Shown here piece after piece: positions 16,298-22,691 of a DNA stretch of 64,000 bases. The stretch is from Streptomyces sp. WAC 01529 (lineage in GTDB: Bacteria > Actinomycetota > Actinomycetes > Streptomycetales > Streptomycetaceae), in assembly GCF_003945545.1 (NCBI RefSeq), contig NZ_CP029617.1:4227001-4291000 (forward strand), read 5' to 3'. Made by a program: the position numbers and the translations under genes. The notes beneath the pieces are model-generated. The model saw only the letters and a list, made by a program, of their open reading frames with translations. It was not told the origin of the DNA and did no database searches. Position 1 is the stretch's first letter. Each line of letters starts with the position of its first letter.

Positions 16298-16477
16298 CTA
16301 CGCGGCGTGTGTGGGGGTGGAGTTGGCTTCCGCTTCGGCCCATTCGGTGACGAGTTGTTCGTACACCCGTCGCTCGTCGGGCCTCAGGCGTCCGCCGGCG
16401 CTCAGCCACAGCGCACGGATCTCCTCGTTGACCTCGTCGGCGGTACGTCGCCGGTCGGGGGAGGGAGTCGTGGCCAT
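16298..16477 (-). CDS. small conserved hypothetical protein (59 aa)
   Basis: A short minus-strand frame from ATG 16477 to TAG 16298 encodes 59 residues: MATTPSPDRRRTADEVNEE, then IRALWLSAGGRLRPDERRVY and EQLVTEWAEAEANSTPTHAA. It is acidic/basic, predicted all-helical and cytoplasmic. Regular third-position GC and the well-formed amphipathic pattern (RRTADEVNEEIRALWL) argue it is real. The 148-bp gap to the TetR gene upstream can hold a promoter. No known domain is recognised; the product resembles small Streptomyces hypotheticals found beside aspS. Confidence 0.6.
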   Translation of the reverse strand: MATTPSPDRRRTADEVNEEIRALWLSAGGRLRPDERRVYEQLVTEWAEAEANSTPTHAA

Positions 16478-16625
16478 GCAGTGAAGCTTACGTAGGGGAG
16501 TGTGAAGGCGGCGTCAAATTAAGCCATGACCCCGCATGACATAGCTCACCGTGAGCCGGGCGCGGCGCACGGTGAGTGGGTCCCAGTTGGCCGTGAACGG
16601 GGCCGAGTTGGCGCTTTCGCCGCCC

Positions 16626-17327
16626 TCAGCCGGCGGTGAGCCGTACCCCGAGCCCGTCGAGTACGCGCTGGAGGCCGTAGTCGAAGGTCTCCTCGCGCGT
16701 CTTGGCGGGGTCCTCGGCGCGGGGGTCCCGCTGTCCGGGGCCCTGCTGCGGCACCGGCAGGTCGGCGGCGAACTCCTGCTCGTTCTTGCCGCTGCGGGCG
16801 ATCAGGGAGAGATAGGCGGCCTCGCTGGTGGCCATTCCGATGACGTACGAGATGACGGTGCTCAGCGCCCGCTCGGTCTCGTCGGCGGGGAAGCCGGCCG
16901 CCCCGTACACGGCGGCCATCCGCTCCGACATCCTCGTCACGTTCGGACCGAGGTGGATGAGGCCGACCTGGCCGAGGACGGAGGCGACCCAGGGGTGCCG
17001 CAGGATCATCGCGCGCAGGCTGTAGGCGCTGCGGGCGGCGGCGTCGCGCCAGTCGGCGGGGCCGGTCGCGGCGGGCACCTCGAGCTCGCCGTAGACCTCG
17101 TCGACGACCAGCTCGATCAGCTCGTCCTTGTTGGCGACGTGGCGGTAGAGGGAGGTGGCGCCCGCGTCGAGGCGGGTGCCGAGCTTGCGCATGCTGAGCG
17201 CCTCGATCCCGTCGGCGTCGAGCAGCCGCACGGCCTCGGCCACGATCTGCTCCCGGCTCAACTGCTCGCGCTGGCGCCGGGGCCGGGTCCACACCGAGGC
17301 GATCTCGGACTTCTGCTCAGCGGGCAC
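16626..17327 (-). CDS. TetR/AcrR family transcriptional regulator (TetR_C type)
   Basis: A 233-residue repressor. The N-terminal HTH spans about residues 24-70 (REQIVAEAVRLLDADGIEAL, MRKLGTRLDAGATSLYRHVANKDEL). The C-terminal ligand domain (about 88-230) is of the tetracycline-repressor C type, with LRHPWVASVLGQVG. The GTG start at 17327 has GAGGAGG just upstream. A perfect 17-bp dyad at 17378-17394, 51 bp before the start, suggests autoregulation. The divergent neighbour is only a gene remnant, so the target may have been lost or lies elsewhere. Confidence 0.88.
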   Translation of the reverse strand: MPAEQKSEIASVWTRPRRQREQLSREQIVAEAVRLLDADGIEALSMRKLGTRLDAGATSLYRHVANKDELIELVVDEVYGELEVPAATGPADWRDAAARSAYSLRAMILRHPWVASVLGQVGLIHLGPNVTRMSERMAAVYGAAGFPADETERALSTVISYVIGMATSEAAYLSLIARSGKNEQEFAADLPVPQQGPGQRDPRAEDPAKTREETFDYGLQRVLDGLGVRLTAG

Positions 17328-17377
17328 GGGGGCCTCCTCGTACGTCCACGATTGGTCCCGCTATTGTAGCGCACGGT

Positions 17378-17394
17378 GTACGCATACTGCGTAC
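17378..17394. promoter_or_regulatory. perfect inverted repeat, likely TetR operator
   Basis: GTACGCATACTGCGTAC: two 7-bp arms, GTACGCA and TGCGTAC, around TAC. It is placed in the promoter region of the TetR gene starting at 17327. Dyads of this size and position are usual TetR autoregulatory sites. Confidence 0.65.
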
Positions 17395-17395
17395 G

Positions 17396-17610
17396 CTGTT
17401 GGCGGGACCTGTGCCAGCGGGCGAGGGCGTAGAGGTCGGTGCGCGTGGTGATGCGGTCGCGGGCGTCGTCGGGGAGGGGGATGCGGCGTTGGTCGAGGAG
17501 GCGGACGATGGTGCGGGCCCGCTCTTCGACTACGGCCTCGGCGGCACCCTCGGCCCTGCCCTCGAGATAGGCCTCCTCGCGGAGCGCGCCCCGGGCCCGC
17601 TCAGGCCCGG
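17396..17610 (-). pseudogene. remnant of an Rpn/transposase-like hypothetical gene (C-terminal part only)
   Basis: On the minus strand a frame reads LREEAYLEGRAEGAAEA, then RARTIVRLLDQRRIPLPDDA and RDRITTRTDLYALARWHRS. This resembles the C-terminal tail of a Streptomyces hypothetical family (ending GRAEG..., VLxxRGxxVxxxxRxxIxxCTDLxxLxxW) related to Rpn/YhgA-like nucleases. No upstream body or start codon is present, and the frame runs into the TetR operator region, so it is a decayed fragment. The rest of 17328-17687 shows no gene. Confidence 0.45.
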
Positions 17611-17687
17611 GTGTCCCGGGCCCGCGTCCGGTCGGTGCTCAGTATGGCGGTGGCGCCCGCTCCCGTCGTCCGGTTCTGCCGCTGGGG

Positions 17688-18554
17688 TCACCGCTTCTTC
17701 ATCAGTTCCACCGCCCAGCTGAAGCTGTCCGCGCCGTGGCCCGCTTCGACCACTCGGTGGAAGACGTGCTGGATCGCCTCGGGGAACGCCGTGTCCACGC
17801 CCGCGTCCGATGCGGTGTGGACCACGTGGTCCATGCTGGCCAGGCCCATCGCGGCGCGGTCCACGTCGCCCTCGTGGTTGCCCGCGTCGATGCGGGAGGC
17901 GTAGAAGTCGACGAAGTGGCCCATGCCCGCGAAGTTCTCCGTGACGTAGGGGGCGATGTCGGTGGCCGTGAGGCCGTGGGCGTCGGCCAGGGCCACGGCC
18001 TGCCAGTAGGCGATCATCGATGGCCAGAAAACGGCCATGTTCAGCTGGTACATCAGCGCGGCGAGGCCCGGGTCCTCGCCCCGGTAGTCCGTCCTGCCGG
18101 TCAGTACTTCCAGGGCCTCCCGGTGGGTTTCGTACGCCTCGCGCGGGCCGCTGTAGAACGTCGACGCGTCGGCCGTGCCGATCAGGGGCGGCGGGCACAG
18201 GACGCCCCCGGTGAGGTGCGTGCCGCCGCGTTCCGTCACCCAGCGGGCGCCCGCTCGGGCCTTCTCCGGGGTGTCCGAGCTGAGGTTCACCAGGGTGCGG
18301 CCCGCGAGCGCCGCCTCGGCGGGTTCGAGGATCGCGTACATCGCGTCGAGATCCGTGAGGCTGAGGATCGTCAAGTCGGAGGCGGCCAGGGCCTCTTCGG
18401 GGCTCGCGGCGAGGGTCGCGCCGCGCTTCACCAAGGCGTCGGCGCGGGACGGGGTGCGGTTCCAGAGCGTGACTCGGTAGCCCCGGTTCAGGTAGGCGGC
18501 GGCCATGGCCTGGCCCATCGGGCCCAGACCGATGACGGTGATCGTGCGAGACAT
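17688..18554 (-). CDS. NAD(P)-dependent imine reductase-like / 3-hydroxyisobutyrate dehydrogenase family protein
   Basis: A 288-residue oxidoreductase. The Rossmann motif is GLGPMGQAMAAAYLNRGY (about 9-26), with the NADP-type WNRT at 31-34. SDTPEKARA and GGVLCPPPLIGT, and the C-terminal MDHVVHTASDAGVDTAFPEA, match the imine reductase (IRED) branch of the beta-hydroxyacid dehydrogenase superfamily. The catalytic position that is Asp in one IRED subgroup appears to be Tyr169 (ALMYQLNMAVFW), the Tyr type often linked to S-selective imine reduction. The start is ATG 18554; upstream ATGs would add sequence lying in the operator region. It is divergent from a TetR gene with two operators between them. 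The native substrate is unknown. Confidence 0.82.
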   Translation of the reverse strand: MSRTITVIGLGPMGQAMAAAYLNRGYRVTLWNRTPSRADALVKRGATLAASPEEALAASDLTILSLTDLDAMYAILEPAEAALAGRTLVNLSSDTPEKARAGARWVTERGGTHLTGGVLCPPPLIGTADASTFYSGPREAYETHREALEVLTGRTDYRGEDPGLAALMYQLNMAVFWPSMIAYWQAVALADAHGLTATDIAPYVTENFAGMGHFVDFYASRIDAGNHEGDVDRAAMGLASMDHVVHTASDAGVDTAFPEAIQHVFHRVVEAGHGADSFSWAVELMKKR

Positions 18555-18581
18555 GCGGTTCCTCTGTTCGTGGAAGTGGGC

Positions 18582-18597
18582 TAGAACGAGCGCTCTA
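18582..18597. promoter_or_regulatory. TetR-type operator, copy 1
   Basis: TAGAACGAGCGCTCTA, an inverted repeat with arms TAGA/TCTA and an inner GAGCGCTC core. It lies 28 bp upstream of the imine reductase start, where it would cover the promoter. Confidence 0.75.
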
Positions 18598-18629
18598 TTT
18601 AGCGGCTCGGGCAGAAGGTAGCACAGGTC

Positions 18630-18645
18630 TAGAACGAACGCTCTA
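18630..18645. promoter_or_regulatory. TetR-type operator, copy 2
   Basis: TAGAACGAACGCTCTA, one base different from copy 1 and 48 bp away centre to centre, 25 bp before the divergent TetR start. Two matching dyads, one per promoter, imply shared repression by the adjacent TetR protein. Confidence 0.75.
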
Positions 18646-18670
18646 CTTAATGGACGGGTAAGGTGAGGCC

Positions 18671-19285
18671 ATGACCCACAGCAGCGCCGCGAAGAGCGCG
18701 AACCCCAGTACCCGTGACCGGATCGTCGTCGTCGCCGCACGGCTCATCCAGCGGCAGGGGTACGTGGGTACCGGCATCAAGCAGATCGCCAAGGAGGCGG
18801 ACGCCACGCTCGGCTCCGTCTACCACTTCTTCCCCGGCGGCAAGGAAGCCGTCGCCGTGGCGGCCCTCGCGTACAGCGCGGAGGAGTTCGCGGAGATGCT
18901 GCGGGAAGGGCTGGAGGGGGCCGGTGCCGGCGCGGGTGACGGTGGTCCTGGTGCTGCCATCGAGCGGTGCGCGGGTGAACTCGCCGTCGCGCTGCGGGAG
19001 TCGGGGTGGATCGACGGCTGCCCCGTCACGGCCGCGGCCCTGGAGACGCTCGGCACGGACTCCGAGATCCAGCGGGTCTGCGCGGAGGCGCTGCGCGGCT
19101 GGGAGCGGATCGTCGAGGAGCGGCTCGCAGCGGCGGGCCTCGCCCCCGGGGACGCGCGGGAGCTGGCGACGACGGTGATCAGTACGTTGGAGGGCGCCGA
19201 GGTGACCGCGCAGGTCAGCCGGAGCGAGGAGCCCCTGCGGGCGGCTGGGCGGCAGTTGGCGCGGCTCGTCGGGACGTACGTGTAG
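18671..19285 (+). CDS. TetR/AcrR family regulator (LmrA/YxaF type)
   Basis: A 204-residue repressor. The HTH is at about 14-62 (TRDRIVVVAARLIQRQGYVG, TGIKQIAKEADATLGSVYHFF). The C-terminal domain (about 85-200) has GWIDGCPVTAAALE, the signature of the LmrA/YxaF-like C-terminal family. It should bind the two TAGAACGA(G/A)CGCTCTA sites in the 116-bp intergenic region and control itself and the imine reductase gene. Its 3' end overlaps the convergent EEP gene by 71 bp. Confidence 0.9.
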   Translation: MTHSSAAKSANPSTRDRIVVVAARLIQRQGYVGTGIKQIAKEADATLGSVYHFFPGGKEAVAVAALAYSAEEFAEMLREGLEGAGAGAGDGGPGAAIERCAGELAVALRESGWIDGCPVTAAALETLGTDSEIQRVCAEALRGWERIVEERLAAAGLAPGDARELATTVISTLEGAEVTAQVSRSEEPLRAAGRQLARLVGTYV

Positions 19286-20126
19286 GGGCCAGGTCGGTGT
19301 GGACCAGGTGGTGGTCCGAGTACGGGGTGGGATGCACGGCGTGCCGGAGCGGGGCGAGGTCCCGCAGGAAGATGTAGTCGAACTTGGCGTGCCAGTCGGT
19401 GGTCGTCTCGCAGGTGCCGGGGGTGGCTTCGGGGGGCGGGGGCTGGCAGTGGGGGTCCGCGTCCGTGGCCAGTGACCACATTCTGGTGAGTTCGGGGGTC
19501 TCCGGTACGGCGTTGAAGTCGCCGAGCACGATCGCGCGTTCGTACGGGGTGACGGCTGTGGCCAGTACGCGGGTCTGCTCCGCGCGGACCGCTTCCTGGC
19601 GCCGCTGGGCGAGGTGGGTGTTGAAGACCCGGGTGGGCCGGCCGCCGACGGTGGTGGTCACGGCCAGGTAGCCGCGGTCCTCGGAGCCGCCGTCGGGGTA
19701 CTCCACGTGCGTACGGTCCGTCATCGGGGTCGCCGAGAGGATCGCCTGGCCGAAGGCGCCGGGGCGCCAGGGCCAGCCTCCGCAGCGGCCGCGGTTGCGC
19801 AGGACCGTCCCGTACTCGACGTGGTAGTCGAGGCCGTAGAGGTGCTTCAGGTAGTCGCGGATCTTCTCCACGTCACGCACGCAGGCCTCTTGCAGGCCGA
19901 TGATCTGGGGCGCGTAGGTGGCGATCTCCGCGGCTCGGCCGACGTTGCTCTCGTCGCAGGGGTTGCAGATGTTCCACGTCATGACCCGGCCCGGTACGAC
20001 GGCCTCGGCGGCCTGCGGGGGCAGTGGTCTGGCGAAGAGGGCGCCGTCGGTCGGGGTGCTGGGGCCGAGGAGCGCGGTGCAGGCCACGGTCATGGCGCCT
20101 GCGAGCAGCCGCGTGCCTCTTCTCAA
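19215..20126 (-). CDS. secreted endonuclease/exonuclease/phosphatase (EEP) family protein
   Basis: A 303-residue exported protein with a signal peptide (MRRGTRLLAGAMTVACTALL). The EEP fold is marked by WNICN (about 51), LQEAC (Glu near 79, metal ligand), NTHLAQRR, GDFNAVPE (catalytic Asp/Asn) and the C-terminal YSDHHLV with the catalytic His. Substrates in the superfamily include DNA, phosphoinositides and sphingomyelin; none can be picked here. Two cysteine pairs (CNPC and those around the QPPPPEATPGTC loop) may form disulphides outside the cell. The C-terminal 20 residues overlap the TetR gene on the other strand. Confidence 0.85.
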   Translation of the reverse strand: MRRGTRLLAGAMTVACTALLGPSTPTDGALFARPLPPQAAEAVVPGRVMTWNICNPCDESNVGRAAEIATYAPQIIGLQEACVRDVEKIRDYLKHLYGLDYHVEYGTVLRNRGRCGGWPWRPGAFGQAILSATPMTDRTHVEYPDGGSEDRGYLAVTTTVGGRPTRVFNTHLAQRRQEAVRAEQTRVLATAVTPYERAIVLGDFNAVPETPELTRMWSLATDADPHCQPPPPEATPGTCETTTDWHAKFDYIFLRDLAPLRHAVHPTPYSDHHLVHTDLAPTRTSRRAAPTAAQPPAGAPRSG

Positions 20127-20395
20127 GTGGCCTCTCCTTCAACGGGCGGTACCTGACGTGTCCGGCTTCTCCCCTGGTGCCGCCGGGGCTCACGGGTGAG
20201 GGTAAGCGGGCTTCGGGCGGGGGCGCCTGGCTTTTCGGGACGGGGAGGCTCCGGTGCCGGGGGCCTCGTGCCTTCGGCACGGGGTGCGTGTGCTCTGCGG
20301 GTGTGGGCTCCGGTGCTGGGGGCCTGGCGCCCTCGGCCCGTGGTTCCGGGTTCTCGGTGCGTTGAGGCTCGCCGTCCGTTGGCGGCGTCGCACTT

Positions 20396-20611
20396 CGCCG
20401 CTTCGCGGCGGCTTTCCCACCCACCCACCCGTTTGCCCGGCATCGCATGGCTGGAGTACCGGGGCCGGGCCCTGGCGGGCTTTCCCACCCACCCACCCAT
20501 CCGTTTGCCCGGCATCGCATGGCTGGGGTACCGGGGCCGGGCCCCGGCCGGGCTTGTGGCGCGGGGCGAACGGGTGGGTGGGTGGGGGACACCCGCCGCG
20601 AAGCGGCGAAG
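20396..20611. repeat. family A repeat copies bounded by an inverted repeat
   Basis: The block starts with CTTCGCCGCTTCGCGGCGG and ends with its near-exact inverse CCGCCGCGAAGCGGCGAAG. Inside, a 68-bp direct repeat begins GCTTTCCCAC at 20411 and 20479, with CCCACCCACCC, GTTTGCCCGGCATCGCATGG and GTACCGGGGCCGGGCCC blocks. The core and C-tract match the 71-bp array at 4055-4565. Confidence 0.85.
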
Positions 20612-20752
20612 GGCGTGAGGCGGGCGCCGGGGGCAGGACAGCGGGCGGCACACGGGCCGGGGCGGCCGGGGCCGGCTCGGCGTGCGTGACGTGATCCCGG
20701 GCGGCTGGGCGAGCCGGGGCTGGGTCGCGCGGCTCGGTGGGTCGGGGCGGCA

Positions 20753-20912
20753 GGGGCAGGCTCCGGCCCTCATGGGAAAGTCCCGGCGCGGTCGCGTTGA
20801 AGTGTGGGCGCAGGGACCACGCGGGGCGAGGTGGGCCGGGGCGGCAGAGGCAGGCCCCGGCCCTACGGGAAAGTCCCGGCGCCGTCGCGTTGGAGTGCGG
20901 GCGCCGGGACTT
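20753..20912. repeat. two-copy direct repeat of about 100 bp
   Basis: Two copies (about 20753-20812 and 20851-20905) share CCGGCCCT, GGGAAAGTCCCGGCGC and GTCGCGTTGRAGTG blocks. The second copy also forms the long hairpin next to metG. This looks like a duplicated terminator-type element. Confidence 0.75.
20871..20912 (-). terminator. large hairpin downstream of metG
   Basis: AAGTCCCGGCGCC pairs perfectly with GGCGCCGGGACTT (13 bp) around a 16-base loop. It lies 30 bp past the metG stop on the minus strand. The arm ends give a short A/T flank but no long T run, as is usual in Streptomyces. Confidence 0.7.
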
Positions 20913-20941
20913 CAGGGGGCGGGAGGGAGAGGGGGCCGTCG

Positions 20942-22576
20942 TTAGGACTGGGGCTTTTCCTCCAGGCGCGGGAACAGCACCGCTCCCTTCGTCACCGTCG
21001 AGCCCACCGGAAGCCGGCCCCACGCGCCCGCGTCCGCCACCCGCTGGTCGGCCAGCGCGCCCAGCGTGGCCTCCGCGCCGAGTGAGTCCCACAGCTTCTG
21101 GGACGTCTCCGGCATGACGGGGTTGAGCAGTACCGCCACCGCGCGCAGCGAGTCGGCCGCCGTATAGAGGATGGTCGCGAGGCGGGCCCGGCCCTCCTCC
21201 GACTCGTCCTTGGCCACCTTCCACGGCTCCTGCTCCGTGATGTAGCCGTTGACCTGCTTGACGAAGGCGAAGATCGACAGGATGCCGGACTGGAAGTCCA
21301 GCTCATCGCCGATCGCGCGGTCGGCGTCCACGACGGCCTTGGCGAGCCCGTCCTCGACCGCCTTCTCGGCGTCGCCGGACGCCGTCGCCGCGGGCAGCTC
21401 GCCGCCGAAGTACTTGCCGACCATGGCCGCGACGCGCGAGGCGAGGTTGCCGTAGTCGTTCGCCAGCTCGCTGGTGTAGCGGGCGGAGAAGTCCTCCCAC
21501 GAGAACGAGCCGTCCTGCCCGAAGGCGATCGCCCGCAGGAAGTACCAGCGGTACGCGTCCACGCCGAAGTGGGACGTGAGGTCCTGCGGCTTGATGCCGG
21601 TCAGGTTCGACTTCGACATCTTCTCGCCGCCGACCATCAGCCAGCCGTTGGCCGCGATCCGGCCGGGCAGCGGGAGGCCCTGCGCCATCAGCATGGCGGG
21701 CCAGATCACCGCGTGGAAGCGGAGGATGTCCTTGCCGACCAGGTGGACGTCGGCGGGGAAGGTGGCGTCGAACTTCTCCTGGTTCGCGCCGTACCCGACC
21801 GCCGTGGCGTAGTTCAGGAGCGCGTCGATCCAGACGTAGATGACGTGCTTGTCGTCCCACGGGACCTTGACGCCCCAGTCGAACGTCGAGCGGGAGATGG
21901 AGAGGTCCTGAAGGCCCTGCCTGACGAAGTTCACGACCTCGTTGCGGGCCGACTCGGGCTGGATGAAGCCGGGGTTCGCCTCGTAGAGGGCGAGGAGCTT
22001 GTCGCCGTACTCGCTGAGCTTGAAGAAGTAGTTCTCCTCCTTGAGGAGTTCCACCGGCTTCTTGTGGATGGGGCAGAGCTTCTGACCCGCGAACTCGCCG
22101 TCGGCGGCGCCGTCGATCAGGTCGCCGGGGAGCTTGTACTCCTCGCAGCCCACGCAGTACGGGCCCTCGTACCCGCCCTTGTAGATCTCGCCCTTGTCGT
22201 ACAGATCCTGGACGAACTCCCGCACGCGGTCCGTGTGACGCTTCTCCGTCGTACGGATGAAGTCGTCGTTCGCGATGTTCAGGTGCTCCCAGAGGGGCTT
22301 CCAGGCCTCGGTGACGAGCTTGTCGCACCACTCCTGGGGGGTGACGTCGTTCGCCTCGGCCGTGCGCATGATCTTCTGACCGTGCTCGTCCGTGCCGGTG
22401 AGGTACCACACCTTCTCGCCGCGCTGACGGTGCCAGCGCGTGAGCACGTCCCCTGCAACGGTCGTGTAGGCGTGGCCCAGGTGAGGAGCGTCGTTTACGT
22501 AGTAGATGGGGGTCGAGACGTAGAACGCCTTCGCGTTCTCGTCCGCTCCCTGCTTCTCGGATCCAGTGGCCGCCAT
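20942..22576 (-). CDS. metG: methionyl-tRNA synthetase
   Basis: A 544-residue class I synthetase charging tRNA-Met. ATP-binding signatures are HLGH (32-35) and KMSKS (319-323). A single zinc knuckle is indicated by Cys141, Cys144, Cys168 and His171. An alpha-helical anticodon-binding domain occupies about 390-540; there is no C-terminal tRNA-binding (EMAP-like) extension, as in other actinobacterial MetG. The start MAATGSEKQG at 22576 is preferred over an in-frame ATG 11 codons upstream. A hairpin separates it from the upstream VWA gene. Confidence 0.97.
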   Translation of the reverse strand: MAATGSEKQGADENAKAFYVSTPIYYVNDAPHLGHAYTTVAGDVLTRWHRQRGEKVWYLTGTDEHGQKIMRTAEANDVTPQEWCDKLVTEAWKPLWEHLNIANDDFIRTTEKRHTDRVREFVQDLYDKGEIYKGGYEGPYCVGCEEYKLPGDLIDGAADGEFAGQKLCPIHKKPVELLKEENYFFKLSEYGDKLLALYEANPGFIQPESARNEVVNFVRQGLQDLSISRSTFDWGVKVPWDDKHVIYVWIDALLNYATAVGYGANQEKFDATFPADVHLVGKDILRFHAVIWPAMLMAQGLPLPGRIAANGWLMVGGEKMSKSNLTGIKPQDLTSHFGVDAYRWYFLRAIAFGQDGSFSWEDFSARYTSELANDYGNLASRVAAMVGKYFGGELPAATASGDAEKAVEDGLAKAVVDADRAIGDELDFQSGILSIFAFVKQVNGYITEQEPWKVAKDESEEGRARLATILYTAADSLRAVAVLLNPVMPETSQKLWDSLGAEATLGALADQRVADAGAWGRLPVGSTVTKGAVLFPRLEEKPQS

Positions 22577-22629
22577 GGTCGAAATCCTAACGGCCCCGTG
22601 AAGATCCACTCACCTCGATTCCAGCGGGC

Positions 22630-22659
22630 GGACCGGGGCGCTCCGGCCCTCCCCGGTCC
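22630..22659 (-). terminator. hairpin between VWA gene and metG
   Basis: GGACCGGGG pairs with CCCCGGTCC (9 bp, 12-base loop), 33 bp past the VWA gene stop and 54 bp before metG. It probably ends the VWA transcript. Confidence 0.6.
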
Positions 22660-22691
22660 ACCTCTGGAACCTTGCCTTGCTCGTCCTTCGG

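Larger units (their letters stand above)
20127..20941. other. 0.8-kb gene-free repeat region
   Basis: There is no convincing gene. The region holds G/C-rich filler (20160-20390), family A repeat copies (20396-20611), a two-copy direct repeat (20753-20912) and the large hairpin after metG. It separates the EEP gene (promoter about 20127-20170) from the 3' end of metG. Confidence 0.65.

Noticed and set aside
16203..16484. Small plus-strand proteins with AGRAVPRAPDGA
   Set aside because: Translation of the family B repeat, seen at each copy; the real gene here is on the minus strand.
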